DNA of 64,000 bases from Zunongwangia sp. HGR-M22 (GCF_027594425.1 NZ_CP115159.1:372001-436000); one strand, 5' to 3'. Positions 53,303-63,630 are shown, counted from the first letter of the stretch. The notes: generated from the letters alone by a model not told the origin. Translations and numbers: made by a program.

Positions 53303-54542
53303 TTTAGAGCGTTGGCAGGAAATATTCGAAACGATAAGCAAGAATAAATTGCGAACGTTTTTAACCGGGCTTTCAGTTGCTTCAGGAATATTTATTCTTG
53401 TGATTCTTCTTGGTATTGGTGAAGGCATGAAGCATGGTATTGAAAAAGAATTTCAATCTGATGCTGCCAATGTGATTTATGTTTATCCCGGGGTAACTAC
53501 CAAAGAATACAAAGGTTTGAATCCTGGCCGTCAAATTCAAATGAAAAATGAAGATTACGAGTTTACAAAACGGGATAACAAAAACGAATTAGAACTTAAT
53601 TCTTCAATCTATCGTATTTGGTCTGGTATGATTACTTATGGTAAAGAGTCTGGTTCTTACAGAGTAGAAGGCGTTTATCCAGATTATCAATTTCTCGAAA
53701 ATAGTAGTATGGTCCAAGGACGGTTTCTTAATCATAAAGATATTGAGGAATCAACGAAAATAGCCGTAATCGGAAATCGTGTAAAGCTCGATCTTTTCAA
53801 GGATTCAGATGATGTTATTGGACAATACGTAGAAATTTCAGGAATCAAATTTCAGGTAGTTGGTGTTTATACCGATCCCGGTGGAGAAAGAGAAGAAAGT
53901 CGGGTTTTTGTTCCAATCAAAACAGCACAAAAAGTTTTTAGTGGTGCTAATAATATCGATTTACTAAGTTTTACATTAGAACCTAAAGATACTTACGAAG
54001 AAGCGCTTGCAGCGTCAAACAGCTTCACGGATAAGGTAGAAACCTATTTAAAAGGAAAGCATACGGTAGCTCCAGATGATAACAGTGCCATAAGAGTAAA
54101 CAATATGCTAGAGAATACTAAGCGATTTTATGATCTTATGGGGATGATCAAGATATTCTTTTGGGGAGTGGGTATCTGTACCATTATTGCCGGTGTGGTT
54201 GGTGTAAGTAATATAATGCTAATTATCGTCAAAGAACGTACTAGAGAAATTGGTGTAAGAAAAGCTTTGGGAGCCGAGCCACTTTCGATTATAGGGATGG
54301 TGCTTCACGAATCTATTTTTGTAACCTCCTTTGCGGGATTAACGGGATTAATTGCAGGATTAATTTTGTTGGATCTAGCAGGTCCTTTAATTCAAACAGA
54401 TTTTTTGTATAACCCAACGGTTGATTTTAACGTTGCGCTATCTACAGTTGTAATATTGATAGTTGCGGGTGCTTTAGCAGGTTTTTTTCCTGCATACAGA
54501 GCAGCACGAATAAAACCAATTGTAGCTTTAAGAGACGAATAA
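53295..54542 (+). CDS. MacB-type ABC transporter permease, first copy
   Basis: A 415-residue FtsX/MacB-like protein: an N-terminal helix (about 21-43), a large periplasmic domain, then three C-terminal helices (from about 283, with NIMLIIVKERTREIGVRKALGAEP before the second). This mechanotransmission architecture drives an adaptor-TolC exporter rather than membrane transport through the protein itself. It overlaps the ATPase gene by 8 bp and is followed after one base by a second permease. Confidence 0.93.
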   Translation: MFDLERWQEIFETISKNKLRTFLTGLSVASGIFILVILLGIGEGMKHGIEKEFQSDAANVIYVYPGVTTKEYKGLNPGRQIQMKNEDYEFTKRDNKNELELNSSIYRIWSGMITYGKESGSYRVEGVYPDYQFLENSSMVQGRFLNHKDIEESTKIAVIGNRVKLDLFKDSDDVIGQYVEISGIKFQVVGVYTDPGGEREESRVFVPIKTAQKVFSGANNIDLLSFTLEPKDTYEEALAASNSFTDKVETYLKGKHTVAPDDNSAIRVNNMLENTKRFYDLMGMIKIFFWGVGICTIIAGVVGVSNIMLIIVKERTREIGVRKALGAEPLSIIGMVLHESIFVTSFAGLTGLIAGLILLDLAGPLIQTDFLYNPTVDFNVALSTVVILIVAGALAGFFPAYRAARIKPIVALRDE

Positions 54543-54543
54543 T

Positions 54544-55809
54544 ATGTTTAGTAGAGATCGCTGGGACGAAATTATAGAAGCATTAACCTCCAATTGGTTT
54601 AGAACACTGCTTACCGCCTTTGGTGTATTATGGGGGATTTTTATACTGGTAATACTTCTGGCGGCGGGTAAAGGCTTAGAAAATGGAGTGAAGCAGGGAT
54701 TTGGAGATATGGCAACAAATTCTATGTTTATGTGGTCCAGAACTGTTTCCAAATCCTACAAAGGGCTTCCTAAGGGAAGAGAATATAATTTTAAAACAAG
54801 TGATGTTGAGGCTATAAAAGAAAATGTTCCCGGCTTGTCAATTGTCTCACCCAGAAATCAACTAGGTGGTTTTGGAGGAGCTAATAATGTTGTGCGAGGT
54901 CTTAATAGCGGTGCTTACAATGTGTATGGCGATTATCCTGAAATTATAAAGCAACAGCCAATGGATATAACTTCCGGTAGATTTCTTAATTACTCGGATA
55001 TTGAAGAAAAGAGAAAAGTAGCAGTTATCGGTGAGGGGGTAAAAGATGGTTTGTACGATTTAGATGAAGAAGTTTTAGGCTCATACATCAAAATTAACGG
55101 GGTCAACTTTATGGTGATTGGCACCTATAAGAAAAAAGGAAGCGGCGGCGGAGATATAGAAGAGCAGCAAAAGGAAATTTACGTGCCTTTTTCAGCATAT
55201 TCCCAGGCTTTTAATATGGGGGATGTTGTGGGTTGGATGGCAATTACCGCAGATGACGATCATTCTATTACCGAGCTTAAAAACCGAATTTTTAATGTTA
55301 TTAAAACAAGACATACGCTGCATCCAGATGATGATAGAGCAGTAGGGAATTTTGATTTATATGAAGAGTATAGCCGGATAAACGGATTGTTTGTTGCACT
55401 TCGATTTGTAGCTTATTTTGTGGGTACCTTGGTGTTGTTGTCTGGTATAATTGGGATTAGTAATATCATGCTTATTGTAGTAAAAGAACGAACTAATGAA
55501 ATCGGAGTTCGAAGAGCTTTAGGTGCAAGTCCCTGGAATATTAGAGGGCAAATTTTATTGGAATCCATATTCTTAACGATTGTTTCAGGGATGGTAGGTA
55601 TCATACTTTCTACCATCGTTATTTTCATCATCAATAAAGTTTTAGAAGGAGTGGATACTTCAGAAATGATGTTTGCAAATCCATCAGTAAATATTGGCGT
55701 GGTATTAATTGCGCTGGCAATTTTAGTGATTTCAGGATTACTCGCAGGATTAATCCCGGCGCAAAACGCAATTAAAATAAAGCCGGTAGACGCTTTAAGA
55801 ACCGAATAG
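54544..55809 (+). CDS. MacB-type ABC transporter permease, second copy
   Basis: A 421-residue paralogue of the preceding gene with the same fold: N-terminal helix (about 17-40), periplasmic domain and three C-terminal helices with ISNIMLIVVKERTNEIGVRRALGASP. Two permeases with one ATPase suggest a heterodimer. Only one base separates the two permease genes, so they are translated together. Confidence 0.93.
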   Translation: MFSRDRWDEIIEALTSNWFRTLLTAFGVLWGIFILVILLAAGKGLENGVKQGFGDMATNSMFMWSRTVSKSYKGLPKGREYNFKTSDVEAIKENVPGLSIVSPRNQLGGFGGANNVVRGLNSGAYNVYGDYPEIIKQQPMDITSGRFLNYSDIEEKRKVAVIGEGVKDGLYDLDEEVLGSYIKINGVNFMVIGTYKKKGSGGGDIEEQQKEIYVPFSAYSQAFNMGDVVGWMAITADDDHSITELKNRIFNVIKTRHTLHPDDDRAVGNFDLYEEYSRINGLFVALRFVAYFVGTLVLLSGIIGISNIMLIVVKERTNEIGVRRALGASPWNIRGQILLESIFLTIVSGMVGIILSTIVIFIINKVLEGVDTSEMMFANPSVNIGVVLIALAILVISGLLAGLIPAQNAIKIKPVDALRTE

Positions 55810-55838
55810 AATCAAACCTAAGATAAATACAATCAAAA

Positions 55839-56957
55839 ATGAAAAGAACAGTTACCATCATTATTTTAGCCATAATTTTTATAGGCTTTTTGGGTTCGCT
55901 GTATTACTACTTTCAAAAAGGTCAAGAAGATCCTGTAGTTTATCAAACCGAGCAACCATCAACTCAAACAATAACCAAGAAAACAGTGGCTACAGGTAAT
56001 ATAGTACCGTTAGAAGAGATCCTAATAAAGCCTAATATTAGCGGAATTATTGATGAAATTTATGTTGAAGCGGGAGAATCTGTAGAGGCGGGAGACTTAA
56101 TTGCTAGGATTAGAGTGATCCCAAATGTAACTTCATTGCAAAGTGCAAAGGATGCAGTAGCTACAGCAAAGATCAATTTAGATAATCAAAAGAAGCTCTA
56201 TGATCGTCAAAAATTTTTATTTGATAAAGGAGTAATCTCTGCAAACGATTTTGATAATACTGAAGTTGCCTATCAAAGAGCAGAACAAAATTATAAATCT
56301 GCTCAACAAAATTTTGAGATCGTAAAAACAGGAACAACAAGCGGGATAGGTGTTGCTGCCAATACTTTAATAAGAAGTACAGTAACCGGGATGGTTTTAG
56401 ATGTGCCGGTGAAAACGGGAAATCAGGTAATCGAATCTAATAATTTTAACGACGGAACTACCTTAGCAACTTTAGCTGATGTAAATAAAATGATCTTTGA
56501 AGGAAAGGTTGATGAAAGTGAAGTAGGGAAAATAAAAGAAGGTTTGCCTCTTGAAGTTACCGTTGGTGCGATCGAAAATAAAACTTTCGATGCTGTTTTA
56601 GATTATATCGCCCCAAAAGGAGTAGAGGAAAATGGCGCGATTCAGTTTGAAATTAAGGGAACTTTAGATAAAGCTGATGCTACTTTTATTAGAGCAGGTC
56701 TTAGTGCAAATGCTTCCATAATTCTTGAAAAGGCTGAAGATGTTCTTGCTATAAAAGAGGCCCTGGTTCAGTTTGACTCCAATTCACAACAGCCTTATGT
56801 AGAAATTGAAACCGGAAATCAACAATTTGAGCGCAAAAACATTCAACTTGGCGTTAGCGATGGTATTCATGTAGAAGTAAAAAGCGGAATTGATAAAGAC
56901 GCTAAAATTAAGGTTTGGAATCAACTGAAACCCGCACAAAATGTTGCTACGAATTAA
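55839..56957 (+). CDS. MacA-like periplasmic adaptor, first copy
   Basis: A 372-residue membrane-fusion protein: N-terminal anchor helix (about 5-25), a lipoyl half-domain (KPNISGIIDEIYVEAGESVEAGDLI), an alpha-helical hairpin (about 100-165), the second lipoyl half, and beta-barrel regions. It bridges the permease pair and the TolC-like channel. It follows the second permease by 29 bp and precedes the tolC gene by 61 bp. Confidence 0.91.
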   Translation: MKRTVTIIILAIIFIGFLGSLYYYFQKGQEDPVVYQTEQPSTQTITKKTVATGNIVPLEEILIKPNISGIIDEIYVEAGESVEAGDLIARIRVIPNVTSLQSAKDAVATAKINLDNQKKLYDRQKFLFDKGVISANDFDNTEVAYQRAEQNYKSAQQNFEIVKTGTTSGIGVAANTLIRSTVTGMVLDVPVKTGNQVIESNNFNDGTTLATLADVNKMIFEGKVDESEVGKIKEGLPLEVTVGAIENKTFDAVLDYIAPKGVEENGAIQFEIKGTLDKADATFIRAGLSANASIILEKAEDVLAIKEALVQFDSNSQQPYVEIETGNQQFERKNIQLGVSDGIHVEVKSGIDKDAKIKVWNQLKPAQNVATN

Positions 56958-57018
56958 AAAATAATAGTTTTTGTAACATCTCAACTTTTCATTAGACATA
57001 TCAATTACAATATTAATT

Positions 57019-58461
57019 ATGAAGAAATTTAGTTTTTTAACCATTTTACTTTTCGTTGGGTTCATCACCAACGCACAGGAGAAAAAATGGACTTTACAAG
57101 AATGTGTAGAATATGCTTTGGAGCATAATATCTCTGTAAAGCAATCTGAGCTTGATGTGGAAGCTTCAGAAATCGATAAAAAAGATGCGATAGGTAATCT
57201 TTTACCGGCGATAAATGGTAATGCCAGTAACTCTTGGAATACAGGTCTAACCCAAAATGTAACCACGGGGGTGCTTCAGAATCAGACTACAAGAAACTTT
57301 TCTGCAGGGGTAACAGCAAGCATCAATTTGTTTGATGGCCTTCGTAATTACAAGCAATTACAGCGTGCAAAATTAGCTAAGCTTTCAGCACAGTATTCGC
57401 TCGATAAGATGCAGGATGATATTACGCTTAATGTTGCAAACTCATATTTACAGGTGCTTTTTGCAAAACAGGATCTAGAGGTTTTAAAATCTCAAAATGA
57501 AGTCACACAAGAGCAATTAGAGCGTACGCAACAGCTGGTAGATGCAGGATCTTTGCCAAGAGGGGATCTTTTAGAAATTAAGGCAACAGATGCCGATGAA
57601 AGACAACGTATTATTGTAGCTCAAAATAACATAAGGATTTCTTTAATTAGCCTGGCGCAAATGCTTTTAATTAAAGATTATGAAAACTTCGATATTGTAG
57701 AGTATGACTACGATATTTTTGGAGCTGAGATTTTAAATAATTCAGTTTACGATATTATTGAAAGAGCAAAAGAAGAACGTTCTGAAATTAAAATTGCAGA
57801 GGCAAATAAAGAAATTGCTCAACAAAACGTTGAAATTGCGCGTGGAGCTTATATGCCAACTTTAGGGGCTTTTGTAAATTATAATACCAGAGAGACAGGA
57901 GCAAATAGAATTGAATATTTTGATCCTCCGGGAACTTCAATTACAGAGATTGGTTACGTAGAATCTACAGGAGAGCCTGTTGTGACAGAGACTAGTGATC
58001 CTGCGGTTCCAACAGTGATAGGTCCACGTCCTTTTATCGATCAGTTATGGTTAAATGATGGTATTTCTTATGGGTTTCAATTAAGCGTTCCTGTATTTAA
58101 TGGATTTTCAACCAGAAACCAGGTACGAAGAAGCCAGGTAGATGCGCGTAGAGCAGAATATCAATTGGAACAGGCAGAGCTAGATCTTGAAGCAAATGTT
58201 TATCAAGCTTACGTAGATGCCTCTGGTGCTTTTGAAGCTTACGAAGCGGCATTAGTTGCAGCAGAATCTCAGGAACAAGCTAACGAATATGCTACAGAAC
58301 GTTACGATGTAGGATTAACAAATGCTTTTGATTTTAGTCAATCTAAGTTACGTTTTGAAAATGCACAACGCGAGGTGATTCGTGCTAAATATGATTATAT
58401 TTTCAAATTAAAAGTACTGGAGCTTTACTTTGGAGTTCCGGTTTCAGATTTACGATTTTAA
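57019..58461 (+). CDS. TolC-family outer-membrane efflux protein
   Basis: A 480-residue outer-membrane channel: signal peptide (about 1-19, ending ITNAQ), then two repeats of coiled-coil hairpins and beta strands. Typical segments are KKWTLQECVEYALEHNISVKQ at the start, NLFDGLRNYKQLQRA in the first repeat and VPVFNGFSTRNQVRRSQVDARRAEYQLE in the second, and the family end FKLKVLELYFG. It completes the envelope-spanning path for the ABC exporter. Confidence 0.93.
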   Translation: MKKFSFLTILLFVGFITNAQEKKWTLQECVEYALEHNISVKQSELDVEASEIDKKDAIGNLLPAINGNASNSWNTGLTQNVTTGVLQNQTTRNFSAGVTASINLFDGLRNYKQLQRAKLAKLSAQYSLDKMQDDITLNVANSYLQVLFAKQDLEVLKSQNEVTQEQLERTQQLVDAGSLPRGDLLEIKATDADERQRIIVAQNNIRISLISLAQMLLIKDYENFDIVEYDYDIFGAEILNNSVYDIIERAKEERSEIKIAEANKEIAQQNVEIARGAYMPTLGAFVNYNTRETGANRIEYFDPPGTSITEIGYVESTGEPVVTETSDPAVPTVIGPRPFIDQLWLNDGISYGFQLSVPVFNGFSTRNQVRRSQVDARRAEYQLEQAELDLEANVYQAYVDASGAFEAYEAALVAAESQEQANEYATERYDVGLTNAFDFSQSKLRFENAQREVIRAKYDYIFKLKVLELYFGVPVSDLRF

Positions 58462-58552
58462 ATTTACCCCAGTTGGGAGATTTACAGTAATAATAGATAA
58501 TAGATCATCTACGATTGATGATTAAAAATGATTGCGTTTAAAAATTTTATAA

Positions 58553-59833
58553 ATGAAAAAGAAAACTCTTTTTATCATTCTTGGTGTAGTAGTATTGCTA
58601 ATTGTATTACTTGTTGTAGGGAAAAAATCGGGAATGTTCGGTAAGAGCGGTAATTTTAAGCAGATCGAAGTTACGGAAATTAAACCATTGGATATTGTAG
58701 AAACGGTATCTGCTACCGGAAAAATTCAGCCCGAAGTAGAGGTTAAATTATCTTCTGAAGTTTCAGGAGAAATTATTGAGCTTCCTATTAAAGAAGGGCA
58801 ACAGGTAGAAAAAGGTGATCTTTTGGTTAAAATTAACCCAGATCTTTACCAGTCGAGCTTGCAACGTTCTCAAGCTAGTATGGAGAATACTCGTGCAAAT
58901 TATGCACAATCTCAGGCTAGTTTAAAACAAGCAAAAGCCGATTATGAGCGTAACAAAACTTTATTCGACAAAGGAGTTATTTCGAAAGCTGAGTGGGATG
59001 GTATAGTATCTAATTACGAAGTAGCAGAAGCAAATAAAGAGTCTGCTTACTATAGCATGCAAAGCGCAGCGGCGACTGTGACCGAAGCTCAGGATAATTT
59101 AGGTAGAACTAGCATTTATGCTCCAATGAGTGGAACTATATCTAAATTAGATGCTGAATTAGGTGAACGAGTTGTAGGAACACAACAGATGGCAGGTACC
59201 GAAATTTTGAGAGTAGCCAATCTCTCTAATATGGAAGTTGAAGTTGATGTTAATGAAAATGATATCGTAAAAGTTGAAGTAGGAGATTCTACCACAGTTG
59301 AGGTTGATGCGTACCTGAGAAAAGAATTTAGAGGAGTGGTAACCGAAATTTCTAATTCTGCAGATAGTGAATTAACAACAGACCAGGTAACCAATTTTAA
59401 AGTGAAAGTAAGAATTTTAGAAGAATCTTACCAAGATCTTTTAGAAGGGCGAGACGAGAATTATTCGCCTTTTAGACCGGGCATGACGGCTACCGTAGAT
59501 ATTATCACAAACCAAAAGAATAACGTAATAGGAGTGCCAATTAGTGCTATTGTTGTAAAATCTGATACAACCTCTGCCAAAACAGGGTCAGTGCCAGCTT
59601 CAGCAAAAGAAACAGACCCTTCTAAACTTTATGAGTGTGTCTTTGTTAAGAATGGAGAAGAAGCTAAATTGCGCGTTGTAAAAACCGGTGTTCAGGACGA
59701 TGCTAACATTCAGATTACAGAAGGTCTGAAAGAAGGAGAAACCGTAATTACCGGTCCTTATAATGTGGTAACAAAAACTCTTAAGTCTGGAGATAAAGTT
59801 GAGGTCTCAAATAGCGGTAACAGCGAAGACTAG
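58553..59833 (+). CDS. MacA-like periplasmic adaptor, second copy
   Basis: A 426-residue membrane-fusion protein with an N-terminal helix (about 5-22), lipoyl halves (SSEVSGEIIELPIKEGQQVEKGDLL), a long helical hairpin (about 95-175) and a C-terminal domain ending ITGPYNVVTKTLKSGDKVEV. It is separated from tolC by 91 bp, longer than other gaps in this operon, so it may be expressed separately. It may serve the same permeases or a different one. Confidence 0.91.
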   Translation: MKKKTLFIILGVVVLLIVLLVVGKKSGMFGKSGNFKQIEVTEIKPLDIVETVSATGKIQPEVEVKLSSEVSGEIIELPIKEGQQVEKGDLLVKINPDLYQSSLQRSQASMENTRANYAQSQASLKQAKADYERNKTLFDKGVISKAEWDGIVSNYEVAEANKESAYYSMQSAAATVTEAQDNLGRTSIYAPMSGTISKLDAELGERVVGTQQMAGTEILRVANLSNMEVEVDVNENDIVKVEVGDSTTVEVDAYLRKEFRGVVTEISNSADSELTTDQVTNFKVKVRILEESYQDLLEGRDENYSPFRPGMTATVDIITNQKNNVIGVPISAIVVKSDTTSAKTGSVPASAKETDPSKLYECVFVKNGEEAKLRVVKTGVQDDANIQITEGLKEGETVITGPYNVVTKTLKSGDKVEVSNSGNSED

Positions 59834-59852
59834 AGTTTAAAAAATTAAAATT

Positions 59853-60515
59853 TTGGCTATAATTCTTTGTTTGGAAACAGCAACCACAAACTGTTCGGTT
59901 GCTTTGTGTGAAGATGGTAAATTAATTGCTTTAAAAGAAGATAACAGTAAAGGCTATTCGCATGCCGAAAAGCTTCATGTTTTTATTGATCAGATACTCA
60001 AAGAAAATAATCTTGAAATCAATAATCTTGATGCTGTAGCCGTAAGTAAAGGCCCCGGGTCTTATACTGGATTAAGAATAGGTGTTTCTACCGCAAAAGG
60101 TTTATGTTTTGCTCAGGATATTCCGTTAATTTCAGTGCCTACTTTAACTGCTTTGGCTAAAAAAGTAGCTCCACAATCACAGGAGCAGATTATCCCAATG
60201 CTGGATGCTCGAAGAATGGAAGTATATTCCGCAGTATTCGATTCAGCATTTAACCAAGTTAGAGAAACAAAAGCTCAAATACTTTCTGAAGAATCATTTA
60301 CGGAAGAATTGTCTAAAGGAAAAGTTTATTTCATTGGGAACGGAGTTGCAAAATTCAAAGAAATTTGTGAGCATCCTAATGGTGTTTTTATAGAAGATAA
60401 GCTTCCTTCAGCAAAAGAAATGTGTGTTATAGCCTTTGATAAATACAAAATAAGCGACATGGAAGATGTCGCTTATTTTGAGCCTTATTATTTGAAGGAT
60501 TTTGTAGCAGGATAA
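59853..60515 (+). CDS. tsaB: tRNA threonylcarbamoyladenosine biosynthesis protein TsaB
   Basis: A 220-residue partner of TsaD needed for t6A modification of tRNA at position 37. It has an actin-like ATPase fold without catalytic residues: LCLETATTNCSVALCEDGK at the start, VSKGPGSYTGLRIGVSTAKGL, and MLDARRMEVYSAVFD. The start is TTG 59853. The last 40 bases of coding sequence contain a perfect inverted repeat (see separate entry). Confidence 0.95.
   Translation: MAIILCLETATTNCSVALCEDGKLIALKEDNSKGYSHAEKLHVFIDQILKENNLEINNLDAVAVSKGPGSYTGLRIGVSTAKGLCFAQDIPLISVPTLTALAKKVAPQSQEQIIPMLDARRMEVYSAVFDSAFNQVRETKAQILSEESFTEELSKGKVYFIGNGVAKFKEICEHPNGVFIEDKLPSAKEMCVIAFDKYKISDMEDVAYFEPYYLKDFVAG
60444..60478. 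terminator. 15-bp perfect hairpin inside the 3' coding end of tsaB
   Basis: CAAAATAAGCGACAT (60444-60458) pairs perfectly with its complement (60464-60478), loop GGAAG, within codons 198-209 of tsaB. On the minus strand it lies just beyond the mscS stop (60525) and could terminate that transcript; on the plus strand it would fold in the tsaB mRNA. The U-run is short (TTATTTTG). Confidence 0.6.
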
Positions 60516-60524
60516 TCTGCTGTC

Positions 60525-61418
60525 TTATAGTTCTTTGTCTTCAGAACTGTCTTTAGATTTTTCTGATTCTTTTAAAACAGTCCCACTCATTTTTGTTTGA
60601 TCGTAAAGATAAACATCTCTTTGTGGATAAGGAATGGTCATACCTGCTTCTTCCAATCTTATCTTACCTTCTTCTAGCATATACCAGTGGAGGTCCCAAA
60701 ATACAGTATTGGATGCAAAATATCTCACATAAAAATTAACCGAGTTGTCACCAAGTTCTCCAACTAATACCTGTGGTGCAGGATCTGCTTCGATACCTTC
60801 CTGTTCTTTTACAAGATTCATCAATACTTCTTTAGCTTTCTTAATATCGTCGTCATAAGAAATACCAAAAGTCATATTTTCGCGACGAACACCGTTTACC
60901 GTATAGTTTACAATGTTGTCATTTGCCAAGCTACCATTTGGAATTACAGCTTCCTGATTTCCGAAGGTATCTAGCTTAGTATAAAAAAGATTTACTTCTT
61001 TTACACTACCAGAAACTCCTTGAGCTTCAATCCAATCTCCTATTCTAAAAGGTTTTAAGATGATAATCAAAACTCCTCCTGCAAAGTTTGATAAAGATCC
61101 CTGTAATGCAAGACCTATAGCTAAACCTGCAGCACCAAGAATGGCCACTAAAGAGGTTGTTTCTATGCCTACTTGGGAGATGGCAACAATAATTACCAAT
61201 ATTTTTAAAGCCCAGTTTACCAATGTAGCAAGGAAACCTTCTAAAGCAGGATCGTATTCTCTTTTTTGCAGTGCATTTTTCATGAATTTTATTATCCTTT
61301 TTACGATCCAAAAACCGATAATTAGGATTAAAATAGCTGCAATTAAGTCGGGTAGAAAATCAATAAATTTTTTAGCGTATTCTTTCGCTAGAGCAGAAAA
61401 GTCGTTTAATTTATTCAT
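60525..61418 (-). CDS. Small-conductance mechanosensitive channel (MscS family)
   Basis: A 297-residue inner-membrane channel with three helices (about 18-40, 62-83 and 88-110) and the pore motif LVAILGAAGLAIGLALQGSLSNFAGGVLIIILKPFRIGDWIEAQGVSG, then the cytoplasmic cage (FYTKLDTFGNQEAVIPNGSLANDNIVNYT). MscS channels open on membrane tension to release solutes under hypo-osmotic shock. A 13-bp palindrome, CGAGAA-A-TTCTCG at 61466-61478, lies upstream, between this gene and the DUF255 gene. Confidence 0.93.
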   Translation of the reverse strand: MNKLNDFSALAKEYAKKFIDFLPDLIAAILILIIGFWIVKRIIKFMKNALQKREYDPALEGFLATLVNWALKILVIIVAISQVGIETTSLVAILGAAGLAIGLALQGSLSNFAGGVLIIILKPFRIGDWIEAQGVSGSVKEVNLFYTKLDTFGNQEAVIPNGSLANDNIVNYTVNGVRRENMTFGISYDDDIKKAKEVLMNLVKEQEGIEADPAPQVLVGELGDNSVNFYVRYFASNTVFWDLHWYMLEEGKIRLEEAGMTIPYPQRDVYLYDQTKMSGTVLKESEKSKDSSEDKEL

Positions 61419-61489
61419 AGTTTTTTAGTAGTTTTCACAAATAGAATAATTTTTTTGAGTAAATGCGAGAAATTCTCGTTTAAGTTTTG

Positions 61490-63532
61490 TTAAACCAGCT
61501 GTATATTATTCAAAACGCTCGTTAAATTTTGCTCGGGTAGCTGGCATTTGCCCTCTTCGCATAAAAATATTTGGGTTTTTCCGTTAATAAATCTGTTGGC
61601 AAGTAAAGGCAAGTCGCTTTCTACTTTACTTCCTGAAAGTATCAAATTAGGATTGTAATTTTTCTGAATTTCAGTTTTATACTCCATTGCTTTATTGCCA
61701 AGAATTGCAACCTCGTAATAAGGATTACTCATATTCATATATAGTTGAAGCCAGTTAGAATATCCCATAGGGTAGGATTCGATTTTTTCTGAAATAACTT
61801 TAAGCATTTTAACGGTGATATCCTGATATTCCATATTCGTCAATAATTTACTTAGCTTGAATAAATTATTAGCCATTACTGAGTTAGAAGCAGGTATTAC
61901 ATTATCGGTGAATTCTACCGGGGTACTTATTAATGGATCATCTTCTAAAGATGTGAAGTTAAAAAGTCCATTTTCGGCATTATGGAAATTTTTGATACTA
62001 TATTGAAGCATCTTTTTCGCCAGATCGATCCATTTTTTATCGAATGTAACCTCATAGAGCTTAACTAAAGCTTCTATTGTAAATGCGTAATCTTCAAGAT
62101 AGCCATTAATCTTACTCTTTCCGTTTTTATAAGAATGGTATAATCTAAAATCTGAACCACACTGTTTTTCAATTATAAAATTGGCATTCGTACTAGCAAT
62201 TTCTAAAAACCTGGTAATTCCCGTAGCAGCATAAGCATCCAAAAAACCTGTAATCGTCATTGCGTTCCAAGAAGTAAGTGTTTTATCGTCTAGACCTGGC
62301 CTTTTTCTTTTTTTTCGTGCTTCTGAAAGAATACCAGTCCATTTCTCTTTTTTATTTTGAAGTTCCTCTAGCGAGATTTGATGTTTCTTGGCGAAGCTTT
62401 TGTCGTCTTCGGTTTTATAAAGAATATAATTTCCGTTTTCCCAATATCCTTTTTCATTGATGTTGAAATAAGAAGCAAGTAAGTTGTAATCTGAAGTTAA
62501 TAACTTCTGAAGTTCTTCTTTTTTCCAGGTGTAGTAAGCGCCCTCTTCCTGTTTTCCGCTTTCATTTTCAGAATCAGCATCCAGAGCAGAGTAAAATGCT
62601 CCCGAACTATCTGTAAGCTCATTTTCGATAAATAGGGCTGTTTTTTCAACAATCTCTCTAAACCATGGATATTGAGTAAGTTTATAAGCTTTGCTGTAAA
62701 CGCTTAGCAGTTGTGCATTGTCATAAAGCATTTTCTCGAAATGCGGAACATGCCATCTTGCATCTACAGCATATCTGGAAAAACCACCGCCCACATGGTC
62801 GAATATTCCTCCAAAAGAAATTTTATTTAGTGTGTGAAGAACGTAATCATTTAACTGGGTATCTTGAAATTGATAAGAATATCGCAGTAAAAAATCCAGA
62901 TTAGTGGGCATCATAAATTTTGGAGCATTTTTATTACCTCCAAGTTTAGTATCCAAATATGGTTTCCAGATTTCTAAAAAATTCTTCAAATGATCCTGAG
63001 AGAATTCTACGTCATTTTCATCAATTTCAAGAGTCTTTAATTGGTGTAGTCCTTCTTCAAGTTTTTCAGCATAATTAGTTAATTGCGCTGGCTCTTTCTC
63101 GTAAATCTGTCTAATTTGGCGCAAGGCGCTTATCCATTGTTCTTTTCTAAAATAAGTGCCGCCCCAAACAGGCCTGCCGTCTGGTAGCGCCACAATATTC
63201 ATTGGCCAGCCACCACGTCCGGTCATTATTTGTACGGCCTGCATATAAACCTGATCGATATCTGGTCGTTCTTCACGATCTACCTTTATAGAAACATAAT
63301 GCGCATTCATGATATCAGCAACCTCTTCGTCTTCAAAACTTTCGTGCTCCATTACATGACACCAGTGACAAGCCGAATAGCCAACACTTATAATAATTAG
63401 CTTATTACTCTGTTTTGCCTCCTGTAATGCCGTTTTATTCCATGCTCTCCAATCCACTGGATTATGGGCATGCTGAAGCAAATACGGACTACTTTCATTT
63501 ATTAAATCATTAGTAAACTGCGGGGATTCCAT
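61490..63532 (-). CDS. DUF255 thioredoxin-domain protein (YyaL/SSP411-like)
   Basis: A 680-residue protein with an N-terminal thioredoxin-fold domain (about 1-165) containing [16 protein letters not shown] (Cys55 and Cys58), followed by a six-hairpin glycosidase-like alpha/alpha toroid ([56 protein letters not shown]). This is the arrangement of the YyaL/spermatogenesis-associated-20-like family of uncertain function. No signal peptide is evident, so it is likely cytoplasmic. It lies 71 bp upstream of mscS on the same strand. Confidence 0.93.
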   Translation of the reverse strand: MESPQFTNDLINESSPYLLQHAHNPVDWRAWNKTALQEAKQSNKLIIISVGYSACHWCHVMEHESFEDEEVADIMNAHYVSIKVDREERPDIDQVYMQAVQIMTGRGGWPMNIVALPDGRPVWGGTYFRKEQWISALRQIRQIYEKEPAQLTNYAEKLEEGLHQLKTLEIDENDVEFSQDHLKNFLEIWKPYLDTKLGGNKNAPKFMMPTNLDFLLRYSYQFQDTQLNDYVLHTLNKISFGGIFDHVGGGFSRYAVDARWHVPHFEKMLYDNAQLLSVYSKAYKLTQYPWFREIVEKTALFIENELTDSSGAFYSALDADSENESGKQEEGAYYTWKKEELQKLLTSDYNLLASYFNINEKGYWENGNYILYKTEDDKSFAKKHQISLEELQNKKEKWTGILSEARKKRKRPGLDDKTLTSWNAMTITGFLDAYAATGITRFLEIASTNANFIIEKQCGSDFRLYHSYKNGKSKINGYLEDYAFTIEALVKLYEVTFDKKWIDLAKKMLQYSIKNFHNAENGLFNFTSLEDDPLISTPVEFTDNVIPASNSVMANNLFKLSKLLTNMEYQDITVKMLKVISEKIESYPMGYSNWLQLYMNMSNPYYEVAILGNKAMEYKTEIQKNYNPNLILSGSKVESDLPLLANRFINGKTQIFLCEEGKCQLPEQNLTSVLNNIQLV

Positions 63533-63630
63533 AACCTATTTTTAATAAAAGGTAGTAAAATTTAAAAGTTTTGGTGCAATGAAGTTTAGATAACTTCACG
63601 TTCGTAATGACAATCTAAAGGTGAGATCAT

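Noticed and set aside
56784-57266. A 160-residue minus-strand open frame across the adaptor-TolC gap
   Set aside because: It spans two well-supported genes and the gap between them; the translation has no family features and no promoter faces it.
58462-58552. Hairpin-like bases between tolC and the second adaptor
   Set aside because: A 6-bp ATCATC/GATGAT repeat at about 58504-58522 is short, AT-rich and lacks a T-run, so I do not call it a terminator.
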